Shown here one piece after another: positions 1 to 12,400 of a stretch of 46,435 nt of DNA (its first letter is position 1; every line of letters starts with the position of its first letter). The position numbers were made by a program, and so were the translations under genes. The DNA is from Gonium pectorale (taxonomy: Eukaryota > Chlorophyta > Chlorophyceae > Chlamydomonadales > Volvocaceae), in assembly GCA_001584585.1 (NCBI GenBank), contig LSYV01000018.1, positions 1,852,498 to 1,898,932 of the forward strand. Reading direction: 5' to 3'. The notes under the pieces were generated by a model. That model had not been told where the DNA came from. It saw only the letters and a list, made by a program, of their open reading frames with translations, and ran no database searches.

Positions 1-2015
1 ATGGGTGCCCAGCGTAATGCCCTTGCCCTTGCTGGCGTTCTCCTTGGCGTTGCTGGCTCTGCAGAACAAAGCGACTGCTTCCTTGGCTACGGGGCCATCA
101 AGGTCGGCGTCGAGCACCAGCAGGGTAGTGTTGTCGGCGTGGTGGCTGACCGCTGGGGCTGGGGCGCCATCTAGGAGGGTGGGAGTCCGCAGGAGGCCGC
201 TGATACGGCTTTCAGCTAAGTTCAGCAAGGAGCTGCTGTGGTTGGGGGGCGCGGACGACAAGGTCACAACAGCAGGCTTCTGAGCGGGGCGGAGGAGAAG
301 AACGTCGGCAAGCAGGCCCACTAGGCCCACCGGCTGTTCGGGGGTCTGGAGGACCTGTGGGTGGGCGTGGTGGGGTCGGACCGCGTGCAGTGGGAGCCCG
401 TGTGCGTACAGGGTGAGGGGGAGGACCTCCTAATCATTGAGCGACCCGGTGGGAAGTGGTCGGTGGAGGAGGCCAGCACGGATGAGGCGCAGGCCTGAGG
501 GCGACAGTTTGATGGCTTGCTGAAAGGGGCTCGAAGGGCTGTAGGTCATTGATGGCTGCTAGCTTCGACATGGCATCTTAGCTCGACGGGTTTCACTGGC
601 GAGTGGGCAAGCAGATGCAATAACAACATGTCCTGTCATCTTTGTCCTTCCAGGTTTTTGAACAGAGGGATATGAGCCGTTTTAGGCACGCCGCCATGGC
701 CCCGCACGCGGAGTGGGGGACTAAGCTGGCCCAAAGCAAACCTTTGTGCGTTACAGTGCGTTTTATCGTGCATTCCTTGCCCAGCTGTGGCACCAACCTG
801 ACGTCATGGTCGTGCCGATACGGCCCGGGCCTCGTGTGGTACAATGGCTATGGTTCCATGCAGGCCCAGGCCTCCAAATCGTGCCATAAAGACCCCACTT
901 GGGCTTTGTGCTGCAAAGCCCGTACTTGGCTTTAAGGAATAAAGCTGTCTTACTGTTCCGGACTTGCTTATGGCGGTCTTGACGATATCCGTCCTCCTAA
1001 ATCATTATGCGCACCTCGAGCAGGCCGACGGCCTTCTCCTTTGGCTCCTCTGATGCCGAGAGTGAGCATGCGTTGAAGCCCATGGCAAGCTTCTCGAGCC
1101 GCTCCACCTTGATGTCCGACAGCTCATGGTCCAGCCGGATGGCCTCCTTGCTCCGGCTGGTCTATTGGGGAGGGGGTAGACCGCGTGCGAAATATCTAGC
1201 GGATAGGGAAAGCCTGGAAAAGGCCTTGCAACCACGCACGCTCGTGCCCTTAACACACAATATGAAGTGTGGAAAACACATCACCAATCTCTGCTCACAC
1301 AGCCTTTTTTTTGCCTTGCCTCGCACACACAGAAGTACACAATCCAATCGTGCAGCAGCTCACCGAAATGTCCAGACTAGAAATCCGTGCATACCCGTGC
1401 CCTGCTGATGTCTGCGCCAACTCACCGGGGCATACCGGAGGTTGTCCTGCAGCTTGTGCAGCACCTGTGCAACAGCGAAGGGCAAGAACACCGGGAAAAT
1501 CGTGCTAAGCCACGGGGGACAACGGCTAGCTTAGATCGAGCCCATGTGTGCAAGTGACTCGCATACCTGACAGACGCACGTCCCTGCGCATCTGTGAGCA
1601 TCCGCAGATCCGTGGGTCGCCGCTCAACGGGCTCCGACTAGCGCACAATCTGAGCGACTATTTGCAAGCGCGGCGTAAGCGAGCTCTCACATACCTTCTC
1701 CGTGGCCAGATTCCCGAACACAAAATTGAGGGTCGCATCCTCATCCGCATCGCGCAGCTGGCTGCTTCCGACGGGCCGGGGCAGCTCAGCCCTGAAGTCC
1801 ACCAGCATCAACAGCCGCGATGTACAAGGGCCTCAATGTACCGAAGTGAGGACGTGGGCGAAGTTGACGACTCACATCCAAATAACGCGCGGCCTGCGCA
1901 GCCTGGCGCGATACGTAATCCAAGGAACGCGTTCAGACAAGCTCATGCGACAGGCGCAACGTCTTTGCCATACCTTCACGAGAGCACAGGTCGCCAGGAA
2001 GAGCGACTTGTGCTC
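1..2015 (-). CDS. 3' part of an unrecognised, mostly helical protein (runs off the left edge)
   Basis: Six minus-strand exons chain with consistent phase and GT-AG borders: 2015-1974, 1902-1876, 1784-1695, 1464-1436, 1156-1015 and 354-1. The last is open to the window edge, so the stop codon is missing. Third positions are strongly G/C, unlike the antisense frames. The encoded peptide is rich in Leu, Ala, Lys and Glu. Exon 1156-1015 has a charged helical stretch (LDHELSDIKVERLEKLA), and the final exon contains TLLVLDADLDGPVAKEAVAL. I do not recognise the family; helical-repeat scaffold proteins would fit. The border at 1784 uses a GAG acceptor and is the weakest junction. The 5' end is unresolved: a moderately coding-like stretch at 3119-3373 could be an upstream exon. 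If so, the gene would diverge from the antiporter gene that starts at 3871. Confidence 0.55.
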
Positions 2016-3870
2016 CTGCACCCGTGGTAAAGACCACGAGCTGCCCACAGGGCTTCCAAATGCCCCTCCCCAAGCTGCCCCAGGCCCCGGTGTTCGAATC
2101 GTTGCCCGAGGTTAACATGTGGTAAGAGCTTTGAAGGAAAACGTATGAATTGACGAAATGAACGAAAAGGAAGGAAAGCAGAGGTGTCAGGTCGAGAATG
2201 TGTACTGCTGATGTGGTCATCCAAAGTTTTCGCAAAAAACGCGGAAGCGGGCTCGCTGGTCGCCACAAGCACTGTTCAGCACAGGCATACGGTGGATGAG
2301 TGTTGGGTTGCAATGGCTCTTGGGGATCTTGATGACCCCCGGGTCGTTTGTGGCAGCGACGAGTCAGCATGCACAAGTGTCAAGAGCGCTGCGCGCAACA
2401 TGTGTACGCGTCGCGCATACGCCGTCGACTGCACATGCGTTAATTACCCCCAGGAGTCACACGAAACACCGACACAAGCGCGTTGGTGCGGTGATCAGCC
2501 GACAGGCGGGGTACCTTTGCGGGTACCTTCGATCGGGTTCCGGGTTTCGTCCCTCATTCTCTGTTAACTGCTCACCGAGAACAGAACAATAGGCTGCTGC
2601 CGGCGTAGCAGAGATGCTTGTGATGTAAACAAGCGCTAGGGGCATGTTCGGCACTGTCCAGGAAGGCGCAGGCCACGCCCGGCGGAAAAAAGCCCTCCCT
2701 CCCAGGTATTTGCTATACCTGCAATGCGACAGGCATAAACGGTTGCCGAGGTTGCAGTTAACACGGCGGTTCGGCGCGGTGGGCAGGCTACTTTGATTGC
2801 ATTGCTCCTGGCAAGTACCTAAAGCCATGAGGGAGCGTGTGTGTGAAGGGACAGCTCAATCAGTGAAATGGTTGCCCGTTGTTGGGGAAGTACGTTTGAC
2901 GTGGGGCCGCACGGGGAAGCGCTGAACCCCACGGGCTACATATCTGCTGATGAGTGAAACAAACGCCCTCCGTCAGCAAGGCCGACATGAGTATGCTGCC
3001 TAAGCTTCAAGCGACCAAAAGAGAAATCTGCAGAGTAATATCCTAATTTTTTTGGGACACCAACCTGAGGCCAGCATTTCAACCCCCAAGCATCAGATAG
3101 GTGTGCAGCCCGGACATCTTACCTATCTGGCGCCCTCACTCGTGCCAGCGGCACGGCGGCCACAGGCAAGTCACGCCCTGTCACGCGCCGGTTGCCAGGA
3201 CCCAAGGATCGATGTAGCTGCCGTCGCAGTCCCCCAACCAAAGCAGGAGCCGTGGCGAAGAGGTGAGGGTTACCAGCCGACAGAGGCAATTTGAGAATCT
3301 CGGCACCATTTGCCGCACGACGAATCCCCTGCCTGGCCCAGCGGAACAGGGCTACTCGCAGGTTACGCTCCAATTGTCACGCAGACGCTACTCGTCGTTC
3401 CGTTTGCACGCTGCAGCCACTGGGGCGGTGGCAGTGGTGCGTGTCCGCGAAATGGCAAGCACTGGTTCACACTATTCGCCAAATTGGATCGCGTCCTTTT
3501 GGACTAGCTGAATCGTGGAGCGACACAGCACACAGGCGGCCTATCCGTGGAGGGCAGCTGTCGCCCAAAAACTTTATTTATATGTTTCGTTGCGCATGTC
3601 GGTTTTATCATCATGTCTGGAGCTGCTTGAGGCACATGGAGCAGCAGACGGCTAAAAGGCTGGATTCGCCGTACGAGCAGCGCGATATAGGCGGTTATAC
3701 TTTTACGGTATCGAGTTGCTTGTGAGTGTCAAAACCGTAGCCTAGCTGCTTACCACATCATGTCCGACACGTGGCAGCTAAAGTCCTGAAATAGCATGGT
3801 AAAAGCTAGGTAGGACGTTTCAGACAAGGTTTTCATTTAACCCACAACCGAAGTCGCTTGTGGTGCGGAC
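2016..3870. other. Unresolved region upstream of the antiporter gene
   Basis: No exon chain could be defended here. The stretch 3119-3373 on the minus strand is open and moderately coding-like, and may belong to the left-edge gene. The rest has lower G+C and frequent stops in all frames. An ATATAAATA-like box lies on the minus strand near 3580, but nothing ties it to a transcript. Any 5' UTR and promoter of the antiporter gene must lie in the right part of this stretch. Confidence 0.3.
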
Positions 3871-6800
3871 ATGGCGGCTACGGATGTGTGTCAAGCTGCG
3901 GATGTAACCTACTCCCACCGTGTTGATGACCCAGGTGGGCACACTTACGCGTAGTCACTGGGACTTGCTGCCGGTTTCGGCCGCAAGGCAGTACACGGCA
4001 CGATGGCACTGGCCGCGTCGCCTATTACCCGGGTGCTGTGTGGCGGAGGTATTGCCAGCGTTCGCACGGGAAAGAGCCATTTGAAGCGTCTGGCCAATTC
4101 AGCTATAGGCACAGTGTTATCCTTGCAGGTCCTAGTGCACTCTTGTTTAGCGTCCGTTTGCTTCCTCTTTGCCCGATCGTCCTTCACCCTACTGGTCCCT
4201 TCCGACAGCCAATTACAACTGGTGCTTGGTCCCCGAGTCCTCCTATGATGCCGTGCTCTTCGCTGGGGCGGCTCTGCTGGTGGCCTGCGTCGTGTCGGGC
4301 CGCCTGTCTGCGGTGTGGGTGCTTGTGGCAGGTGCGAAACGGCTTTCAGTGCTCCTGGAATCAAATGCTCATACATGCCTATGTGTGTCTGTTCGGCGCC
4401 CGTGATGAGTCACCTAGTCCGCTTCCCCATTCTTCGACGTCCGACCCTCCTTGACCGCCCGTCCCGTGCCAGGCGCTTTGTGCGAGGTGGCGTCGTTCCG
4501 GGCCAACCTGGGCCGCTTTGGGAACAGCGTAGCCTTATGGCTGGGCGGCATTCATCCAGGGGTGAGCTACTTCTACACCACACAGGTGTCCGCATAGGCA
4601 GAGGCTGTTCCACCGCGCATGCTTGACATGGAAGGCAAACGACCAACGTGCTCGTGCGTGGTCATAGATCCGCGCGCGTACCTGGAAAGATAGGCTTCGT
4701 CTGCATGCATGACACGCAGGGTATTCCATTAAGGCCTTGCCAAGTGCTCGCATGGGCAAGGAGATGCTCTTGTTAAATCCGTGCAACTCGGTGCACCAAC
4801 CAACCAGGAGGTATTCTTCTACACGTTCCTTCCGCCACTGCTGCTGGACAGCGCGGCTCGACTGGACTTCTTCATCTTTAAAAAGGTGATAACGGGGTGC
4901 GGTGCCGTATGGTCAAAGAGATACGGCATGGTTTCCTCCCTAGACCTGGCAAAGTACGCTTGTGTCACGTGCATGCGGCCGGGCGGGCGGGGGCTTCGGT
5001 GCTCACAGCAAAATGTCGCGTCCCTCGCGAGAGGAACCATGCGCGCTGCCCAAGCTTTAGCCCTGGGGGCATCCTCTGCGCTCGACGGCCTGGCTACCCG
5101 ATTCCGGCTGATGTGAACCGCCGTGCCTACCATGCGCCTGCACCCGAACACAGGTGCTGGTGCTGTCGCTCGTCTTTGCCTTTGTAATGGTGTGCACGAG
5201 CACGCTGCTTGCTGTACCGCTGATGCTGTGGGGCATGGGCCTTTCCCGCTACGGATGGGGCTGGGCGGACGTGGCGTTGTTCAACGCAATGGTCGCATCG
5301 ACCGATGCAGTGGCAGGTACGCTGCGGGCCTGTTGGCGGGCTGCCGAAGCGCGGGCTTTGCAAACGGGCGCGTGCCGCGCCGAGCTTTCAGGGTGCATGC
5401 CTGGTGAACGGGCAGATCGGGCAGGTATCACAAGCGGCATCGGATGCTGGGCGCCGATCCCACCACAGTGTGTGCGATGGAACACTTCGGTTTCGCAGCG
5501 AGCTGGTCGTTGGCGCCTCAGTTAGTGCAAATGGTCCGTTTTCCTGCCACTTCCATTCTCTGCCAGGTCCCTTTCCCTGTCCTGTGACACCAGTCAGTCG
5601 CGCAGCGCACAAGCTTGCAAGCATGCGCAAGCATGCGCTCAGCCGTACGAGCACATCTGACTTCTTACATGTTTTTCGCTCCCTCCCGCCGTACAGTCAC
5701 GTCGGTGTTGCGGGCCGGAGGAGCTCCGGAGCTGTTGGGGGCCCTGCTGGAGGGGGAGTCCCTGTTCAACGACGCATCAGGTTTGTGAGGCTGCCGTTGG
5801 TCACCAGGCGATAAAATGACTTGGCTGGTTCCGGGACAGCGGGATCTATATCGCTTGGTGCCGCATACTGCTTGCCCGCTTGCTTGCCAGTTGCCAGTTG
5901 AAGTGCGCTTTGGCCGACCCGCTTTCCTGCTCCGTTGCCGCTGTTGCAACCCGCAAGGCATTGTGCTCTTCGACATTTTCTTGCGGAAGGTGTTGCAGGT
6001 ACGGATTGGGTCCATGGAGCACAACTCTCGTGTCCCATGTGAAGTGCATGTGTTGCCGCAAAGAGTGGGCTTGCTTGCAATGGGCTGGAGGCACTCTGTG
6101 TGCCCTGGGCAGGTCGCAAGTATGCATGCAGCCCGGCGCCTCAGGGGCACATCGGACAACTTCAGAGACTCCACTCACTGACTGCTTTGATACTGCCGCA
6201 GTTCTTCGCCGTTTTCTGACGTCTTGCGCTGGTCGATTATCGCATTTCCGTTGTGCAAAATGCCTGTCTCTTTCTAGGGGCGGCGTTCAGCGGCCGAGTC
6301 CGACGACTCGGCCCGCCACGGGCGGGGCGCACCGCATTGGGCCACCGCGGTTGCCGGCCTGGCCACGTCGGCCGGCGCCCGCGCTGCCGACTCGTCAGCG
6401 CCGGGTCTACTACCGGCGCAGCACCGGCACGGCTCCCCGCCTCCGGGTCCCCGTCCGCCGGCGCCCTCTCCCTGGCCGCCCTTCCCGCTGCCACGCTGGC
6501 TCGCGGACCTCCTACCCGAGTTCGCTGCGGTGGTCAGCGACTTCGCGTGGCTTGTGGTGGGCGGGCTGGTGGTGGGCCTGGTGTGCGGCTTCATCATGAG
6601 GTAGGTTCGGCACCCCCCAGCACACCGGCACGTCATACGAGCAGACAGACGGCATTGCGCCAGTTCCAGGAGCGTACGCGCTTGGCGGCGGTGGTGCTGT
6701 ATGTCGTTCGGCTGTCACATGTGCGCGTAGGGCTGCGCAGGGCTGCGGGCAGCGCGTGCCGCCGCGTGTGTCGCCTTCTACAGCTCTTGTAGATTGCGGG

Positions 6801-9423
6801 GGGCGCCGCTCACATCAGCATGCACTTGCTGACGGACGCTATCGGCGCGGAGGCTTGGCGCTGAAGCCATACGCTGGCACGTCTATTGTAACTGCTACCC
6901 AAGCGCGCCCTCCAACGCTAGAGCTATCACGCCACGCTGTAAATGGTCCCAGAGCGTCGCAGCCTGCGCTAGTAGCCGCCGCTCACCGCCGCTAGTCTGA
7001 CATCGGCACCGGCGTGGGCCCAACGGCCGCCCAACCGCTGGACCGCTGCCTAGCCCAACCTGACCTGCCGCTCGCTGATCCCTTGCGCAGGTGGGCGCTC
7101 CGGCTGCTGCAGTGGCGGCGCCTGAAGCCGCACGTGGAGGTGTCCCTCAGCCTGGCAGCCGGCTACCTGTCCTTTTACATCGCCAACGCGTACCTGGAGT
7201 CATCAGGCGTCATCGCGGTGGTGGTGTTTGGGCTGTACGGCGCAGCCACCGGCACGTGGGGACTGTCGTCACAGGTGGGCGCGGCGGATGCGGCCCATCG
7301 TAGGATTCCATGGGATGTGCGTCGATGCATCCATGCGGTAGTTGGTGTTTGTTTCCGCCGAGCCCCGGTCGCAGACTTTGTTGAATGCCCTGGAATAGAC
7401 ACACGCTCGAGTGTGCTCAGGCCTCTGGCTACACGCGCCATCCGAATTCGAAACGCGGCGATGTCCCTTGCCCCGCGTGTTTGTTCATCGGGCCCGTCAA
7501 CGGCGACTGTACCCCAACAATAACATCTCGGCTGTTCTTTTTGTTTCATCCCAGGCCCGGCGTGCGGGTGCGTTCGATCGCTTCTGGGACGTTCTGTCGT
7601 TTTGCATCAACGGCCTGGTTTTCTTCCTGCTGGGGGCCTCCTCAGTCAATTACTTAATCAGGTGGGTGGGTGGCTTTGGGCCTCCATGGTTCTCTCCGGC
7701 GGCAGTTGTCGCAGCGGAACAACGGAGTAGAACGAGCGGAATGGTTTGATCCGGGCAACGGCTCCTGCATGGGCTGTTTGTCCAATCGGACCATCTTGGT
7801 TGGGATAGTTGCCCCTTCCCAAGCTTATTGCCGGATTCCCGTGAGTGTCGCATTTCACCTTTCAGTCTTTTAAGCCGGGTTGTTTAGGCACCCGCTCGGA
7901 ATGAACAGCCCTTCAGCTCGGGTCAAACCCCGGGGGGTGATGGCCTCTTTGGAGAGGCTCGTCCTCGCCTCACCTGCTGTCGGCTGCATGCGTGCAGGCT
8001 GGGCGAGGAGCTCGGCCCTGAGGACGGTGCGCCGCAATCACTGTTGCTGGACACCCTCATGATGGTGAGTGGTGCTTAGCGGGGCCCGGGTCAAGACGTG
8101 CAGTATCAATGCTCGCTGGGCACTGCTATGCGAACCCGCAAACAGGGTGGTAAGTGCAGCCAGCCGGGTCACTGGCCCATGGATGCCCTACCGCTCTGAC
8201 TGTGACTCTCACTGCCCTGCGTGTTCCCCAATACACGGTGATCGGGTTATGTGCCTTTCCCTGCGCAGCTCCCGGTCGTGTACGTGGTGCTCTTTGCGAT
8301 GCGCGGCCTGCTGATCGCCGCGTTCTGCTTCGCCGCACGGGCGCTAGCCGCCCGCCGCGCTCGTCGCGACGACGCTCTGCGCATCAGCAAGCCCGGCGCC
8401 CGCGCAACGCACGATGCCGCCCTGGCGGCCACGCCCGACTGGCGCGGTGTGGTGTTTGCCACCGTTGGCGGCCTACGCGGCGCGGTCTCCCTCATCATGG
8501 CCCAGATTGTGCTGGCGGCCATCCGCTCGTCGGAGGACCACCAGGGCTTTGATCTGGGCTTGGGGCAGCGGGCAGCGGTGGCGCTATCGGCAGACGGGCT
8601 GCGGCCCTCGCGGCGCCGCGACAAGGAGGTCACAGCTCAGGTGCGCGCGCGCCTCACCAGCTAGCGTGTCAGCGGTTTGCTTGGGACGGTTTCCTTTGAA
8701 CGGGGTTTCTCTGGAATGTCGGCCCGGCACAAAAACACGGTTTGGGGACTCTGACTTTTGCCCATCACCTCAGCACAATGTGGTCACAATGTCTGATACC
8801 GTTCGCAGATGGTGGTGTGGACGTCCGGGTTCGTGCTGATGAGCCTGGTGGTCAATGCGCCGCTCCTTACTCCTCTGATGTCATGGCTCAAGCTCAACAT
8901 CACGTCGCCGATAAAACAGCAGGCAAGTGACTCGAAGTGAGCTTGCTGCGCTTTATTGCTCCGCTAGCTGCGTAGATGCCAGTGTACCCCTACCGCACAG
9001 CCGCCCGCGAGATGACAGGTGAAGTGTTATTTCACATATCACATGAGGGGAAGCGAAAGTTACCCAACGGTGTAAAGGGGTCTTCTGCGTCGGGGATACT
9101 GTAGCGCTCAAAAGGTGGGCAGAAGCCAGTAAATGTCGTACACTGACGACATTTACTGACGTACAATCATGCACCCATATGCCGCTCAACCAATATGTCG
9201 GGTGCTTCTCGCTAACCCGTACAGGTACGCTCCCGTGCTAAGGCGGCGTTGCGGCGCTTCACGGCTTCAGCGCTGGCGGAGATGCGGTCTGCAGCGGAGC
9301 TGGCAGACGGCGCAGATGGGAGCGGCGGCTACGAGCTCAGCCTCATGCTGCTGCGCGGCGTTGACTGGTCGGCAGTGGAGAGGACTGTTGACCTCAGCCG
9401 GAAACTGGAGGCTGTGTTCCCAG
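3871..9423 (+). other. Exons 1-14: Na+/H+ exchanger transport domain
   Basis: This block encodes residues 1 to about 669 and has the hallmarks of a CPA1 exchanger. Exon 4 carries FFYTFLPPLLLDSAARLD, the inhibitor-site helix of NHE proteins. Exon 5 ends in STDAVA, the counterpart of the SATDPVA ion-site motif, with Ala in place of Pro. Exon 6 carries GESLFNDAS, the GESLMNDG motif. Exon 12 carries GGLRGAVSL, the SGLRGAVA motif. Alternating hydrophobic segments predict about 12 membrane helices. Exon 8 adds roughly 75 Pro/Ala/Ser-rich residues in a loop, absent from land-plant SOS1 as I know it. Exon 14 matches the start of the cytosolic part; its GVDWSAVERTV aligns with the SOS1 ADWPTVESYI segment. 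Confidence 0.88.
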
Positions 9424-12400
9424 GTGCGTCAGTGCGTATTTCTGCATCCGGCTCAGCACCCCGGGACGAAAGAATCGAAGCTGTTTAGGCAAGCGTGGTC
9501 TCTCTCTCTCTTACATGTTGGCAGCCTCCGCCAGCGACGGGGCTATCATCATCCGTCCGCCGGCCCTGCCCATGCATTCACTCAGCGTGTGCGAGTTGGC
9601 GCACGCACTATGAAAAATTGCGAAGAGTAGCACCGAAAGGCGCAGCGCGCACCACCTGCGGTAGTTAAATATGTCATCTTACAACGCAAACTTCCTCTTC
9701 AGCGCGTGCACGGCATAGCTGACTTGGATCGCGCTGGTTGCACATTTTGTATGCGAGCTGTATGCACTCGTTCTGCGTGCCTCCTGGCAGATCATCCAGC
9801 CAAACCTTCGACGCACACCATGCACATATAACGGCATGAGAAGGCTTGCTCGCGTGATACTATCAGTACGCCTGGCATGAATACCGAAAATTCTGGCTAT
9901 CAGCCAGCTTTGCCGCACGCAACCTTGCGGGTCACAATAAAAGCCACCTTCTGCCTACCCCTACCCCTACCAATCGTCGATCACCTGAACTCTGCGACAT
10001 TGGTAACTATGAACACAGGGCCATACCCACTGCTGCCTCTGTCGAGCCTTGATGATCCAGCCAATATACGCACGCATGACTGCATGCTGGCACTCCTACA
10101 GCAAGCATAGTGTCGTACGCACTACCTTGTGCTTACATACCCCTTCCCCAAATGCGCACTAGCCTGACCTAGCATAGCTAAACAGCTAAGCCCAAACGAA
10201 CGCCAGGGAGCGCAGGTACTTGTCAGCAGAGCCCGCAAACGCTACGAGCCTGTAGCGACCCTTCTTTGCTGGGGATCCCGGGCACGGAGTCCCGATGGCC
10301 TTGCTTGTGCCACTAGGGAAACTGCCTATGTCGACGGTACGCCCGTTGCTGGTCGTGAGCTGCAAGCCGTACACCACGTTCTCGTCATAGTACACGGTCG
10401 CGTGATTAATGAACTCGCCCACCTCAAAAGAAAACTCTTTGCCTTCTCCAAAACCAAGGCCGCCGTGGTCGTCTGCCGTATCAGACCCGTACGTCACTCT
10501 TAGGCCGCTGATGGCAAGCCGCTCTTCCACGACACCCGGGGATAAGACGGATGCGACGCGGTAATGCAGTTGGGTAATGGCGTTCTGCCCCGCACGCGCG
10601 TATGCAAGATCGTCAAAGCTTCGACCGTCCCTTGCAGGGCCGTATGGGCCCATCAAGAGTGAGCACACCGTGGGTTCAGGTGGTGGCTGTGGCGGCTTGC
10701 CAATTCGCTCCAGCCACATCTTGGTGTAGTTGACACTGTTGAGGTCAATGACTTTAAACTGCGAGCAAGCGCCCGTATTAGAGGTTGTAAGACATGGCTC
10801 CTAGCGGAAGCTCAGAAATTCGCATTTTAAAAGTGTCTCACCTTGTCCAGATAAGCTTCTTCCGTGACCTTGTCTGCACATGCACAGTAGCAACAGCAGT
10901 GGCTGTTATTCTGCGGTCTGGGGCACACGCACGTTACAACTTACCCATTGGCACGCACTGCATTGACATACAGCCTTGTGTGCCGGTCCAAAGCCGTTGC
11001 ACCTCCTTCAGGGCACCGGATCGTTCCACGTGCACCCATGGCACCTTGGGCCCCACACCGTTGGGAAGGCGATTATGGATGTCCTATGTAGCGGAGACGG
11101 ATAGACAAAGAGCGGAGCTGGACATCGGAGGCTAGAGGAAAGGGGCAAAATGGACAGATGAGCTTGAGAAGCGACTTACCTTTGTCCAGCCCACATATGA
11201 AACCCGTACGGACGGGTCCACTGCAACCCTTTTGGAGCCTAAGCGCCTGTAATCCTCGCAGAGCAGCGACCGCTCGCTGATATCGCATTCATCCTTGTCG
11301 GTCTGCCCAGATCGAAATCGCAAGCCTACATGGACATACACACTACTATCAAGGGATTTGCATATTGCGCCATTTCAAGAAGAACAGACCTGTGTTGAAG
11401 TGAGTTGCTTTAATAAGGGCTGCGCCGTTCCAGCAGCACTTTGCGGGTATTGGCAGGCCATCATGCAGGGCCTTGAGGGTTCGTGTATCTCGTGCAATAG
11501 GTTCGCTCTTGATGAACTGCAATGTGTACGACACATACAGCATAATGTCAGACAGAGCGCTGCTTATTGCAACGCATCGCGTACTCACGGGGTTGCCTCC
11601 AACGTCTCTTGCATGCCATGTGTCTGCGGGCCACAGCATTGTACAGACTTCATGAGTCCTTCGTGGAAGGCACAGGTGGAGCAAGCAGCCGTACCAAAGA
11701 ATTCAAATCTTGGCTTGGCCTTCGCGCTCTGAACACGCTGGTCCGCGGCTGCTTGCTGTGCGGCCTCATTGATGTGGACACGCGCCATGTGCTGCAATGC
11801 TGACTGCCAGTCCTGAGCCGCCCCAGCCGGCTGCACTCCCGGCTGAGTGCCAACGGCCCCAACCTGCGCTCCTGGCTGCGAACCTTGAGACCTGGGCTGC
11901 GGCGTCTGTTTTGAACCCAGGGACCCAACATATAGCCCCGCTGACGGCAACGCATTGGATTCGGCCTCTGCTGGCTGCAGAACCTGGGTTGCGGCCTGCA
12001 TGGCGGGCTGCGTTACCTGGGCTCCGGCCTGCACCGCTGGCTGCAATACTTGAGCTCCGAGCTGCATCCCTAGCTTTGAACCAAGGGACCCAACGTGCAG
12101 GCCTCCCGAGTGCAGAACCTGAGGCTCAACCTGCACTACCTTTTGCAAGCCCTGCACGCCGGCCTGCGCTGCTGGCTGTGAGCCGTGGGCCCCCACCGGG
12201 GTCGTTGACGCTGATGAACCGAGGGATGAGTCCTGCACTCCTGGCATGGAAACCTGGTCACCTGACTGACCCGCTGGCTGATCGATGTCAACGAGCGCGC
12301 CCACCTGAGAAACCGGCAGCCCGGCCTGAGGCGCTGTCTGCGAATTCTGGAGCCCACTCGTTGCAGATGCCTGTGCTGTATGGGATCGGCCAGTGTCTGC

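Noticed and set aside
300..498. Plus-strand frame ending in WSVEEASTDEAQA with an upstream in-frame stop
   Set aside because: The minus-strand exon at 354-1 is open without interruption, has better codon bias and joins in phase to its neighbours.
593..935. Overlapping short frames on both strands
   Set aside because: They lie in what is best read as a 660-bp intron of the left-edge gene (1014-355) and lack coding bias.
2088..2110. GTTCGAATC, similar to a tRNA B box
   Set aside because: No A box at the right distance and no cloverleaf could be drawn.
9955..9972. CCCTA-type repeats resembling telomere sequence
   Set aside because: Only about three imperfect units, inside an intron, and not the TTTTAGGG repeat typical of Chlamydomonas telomeres.
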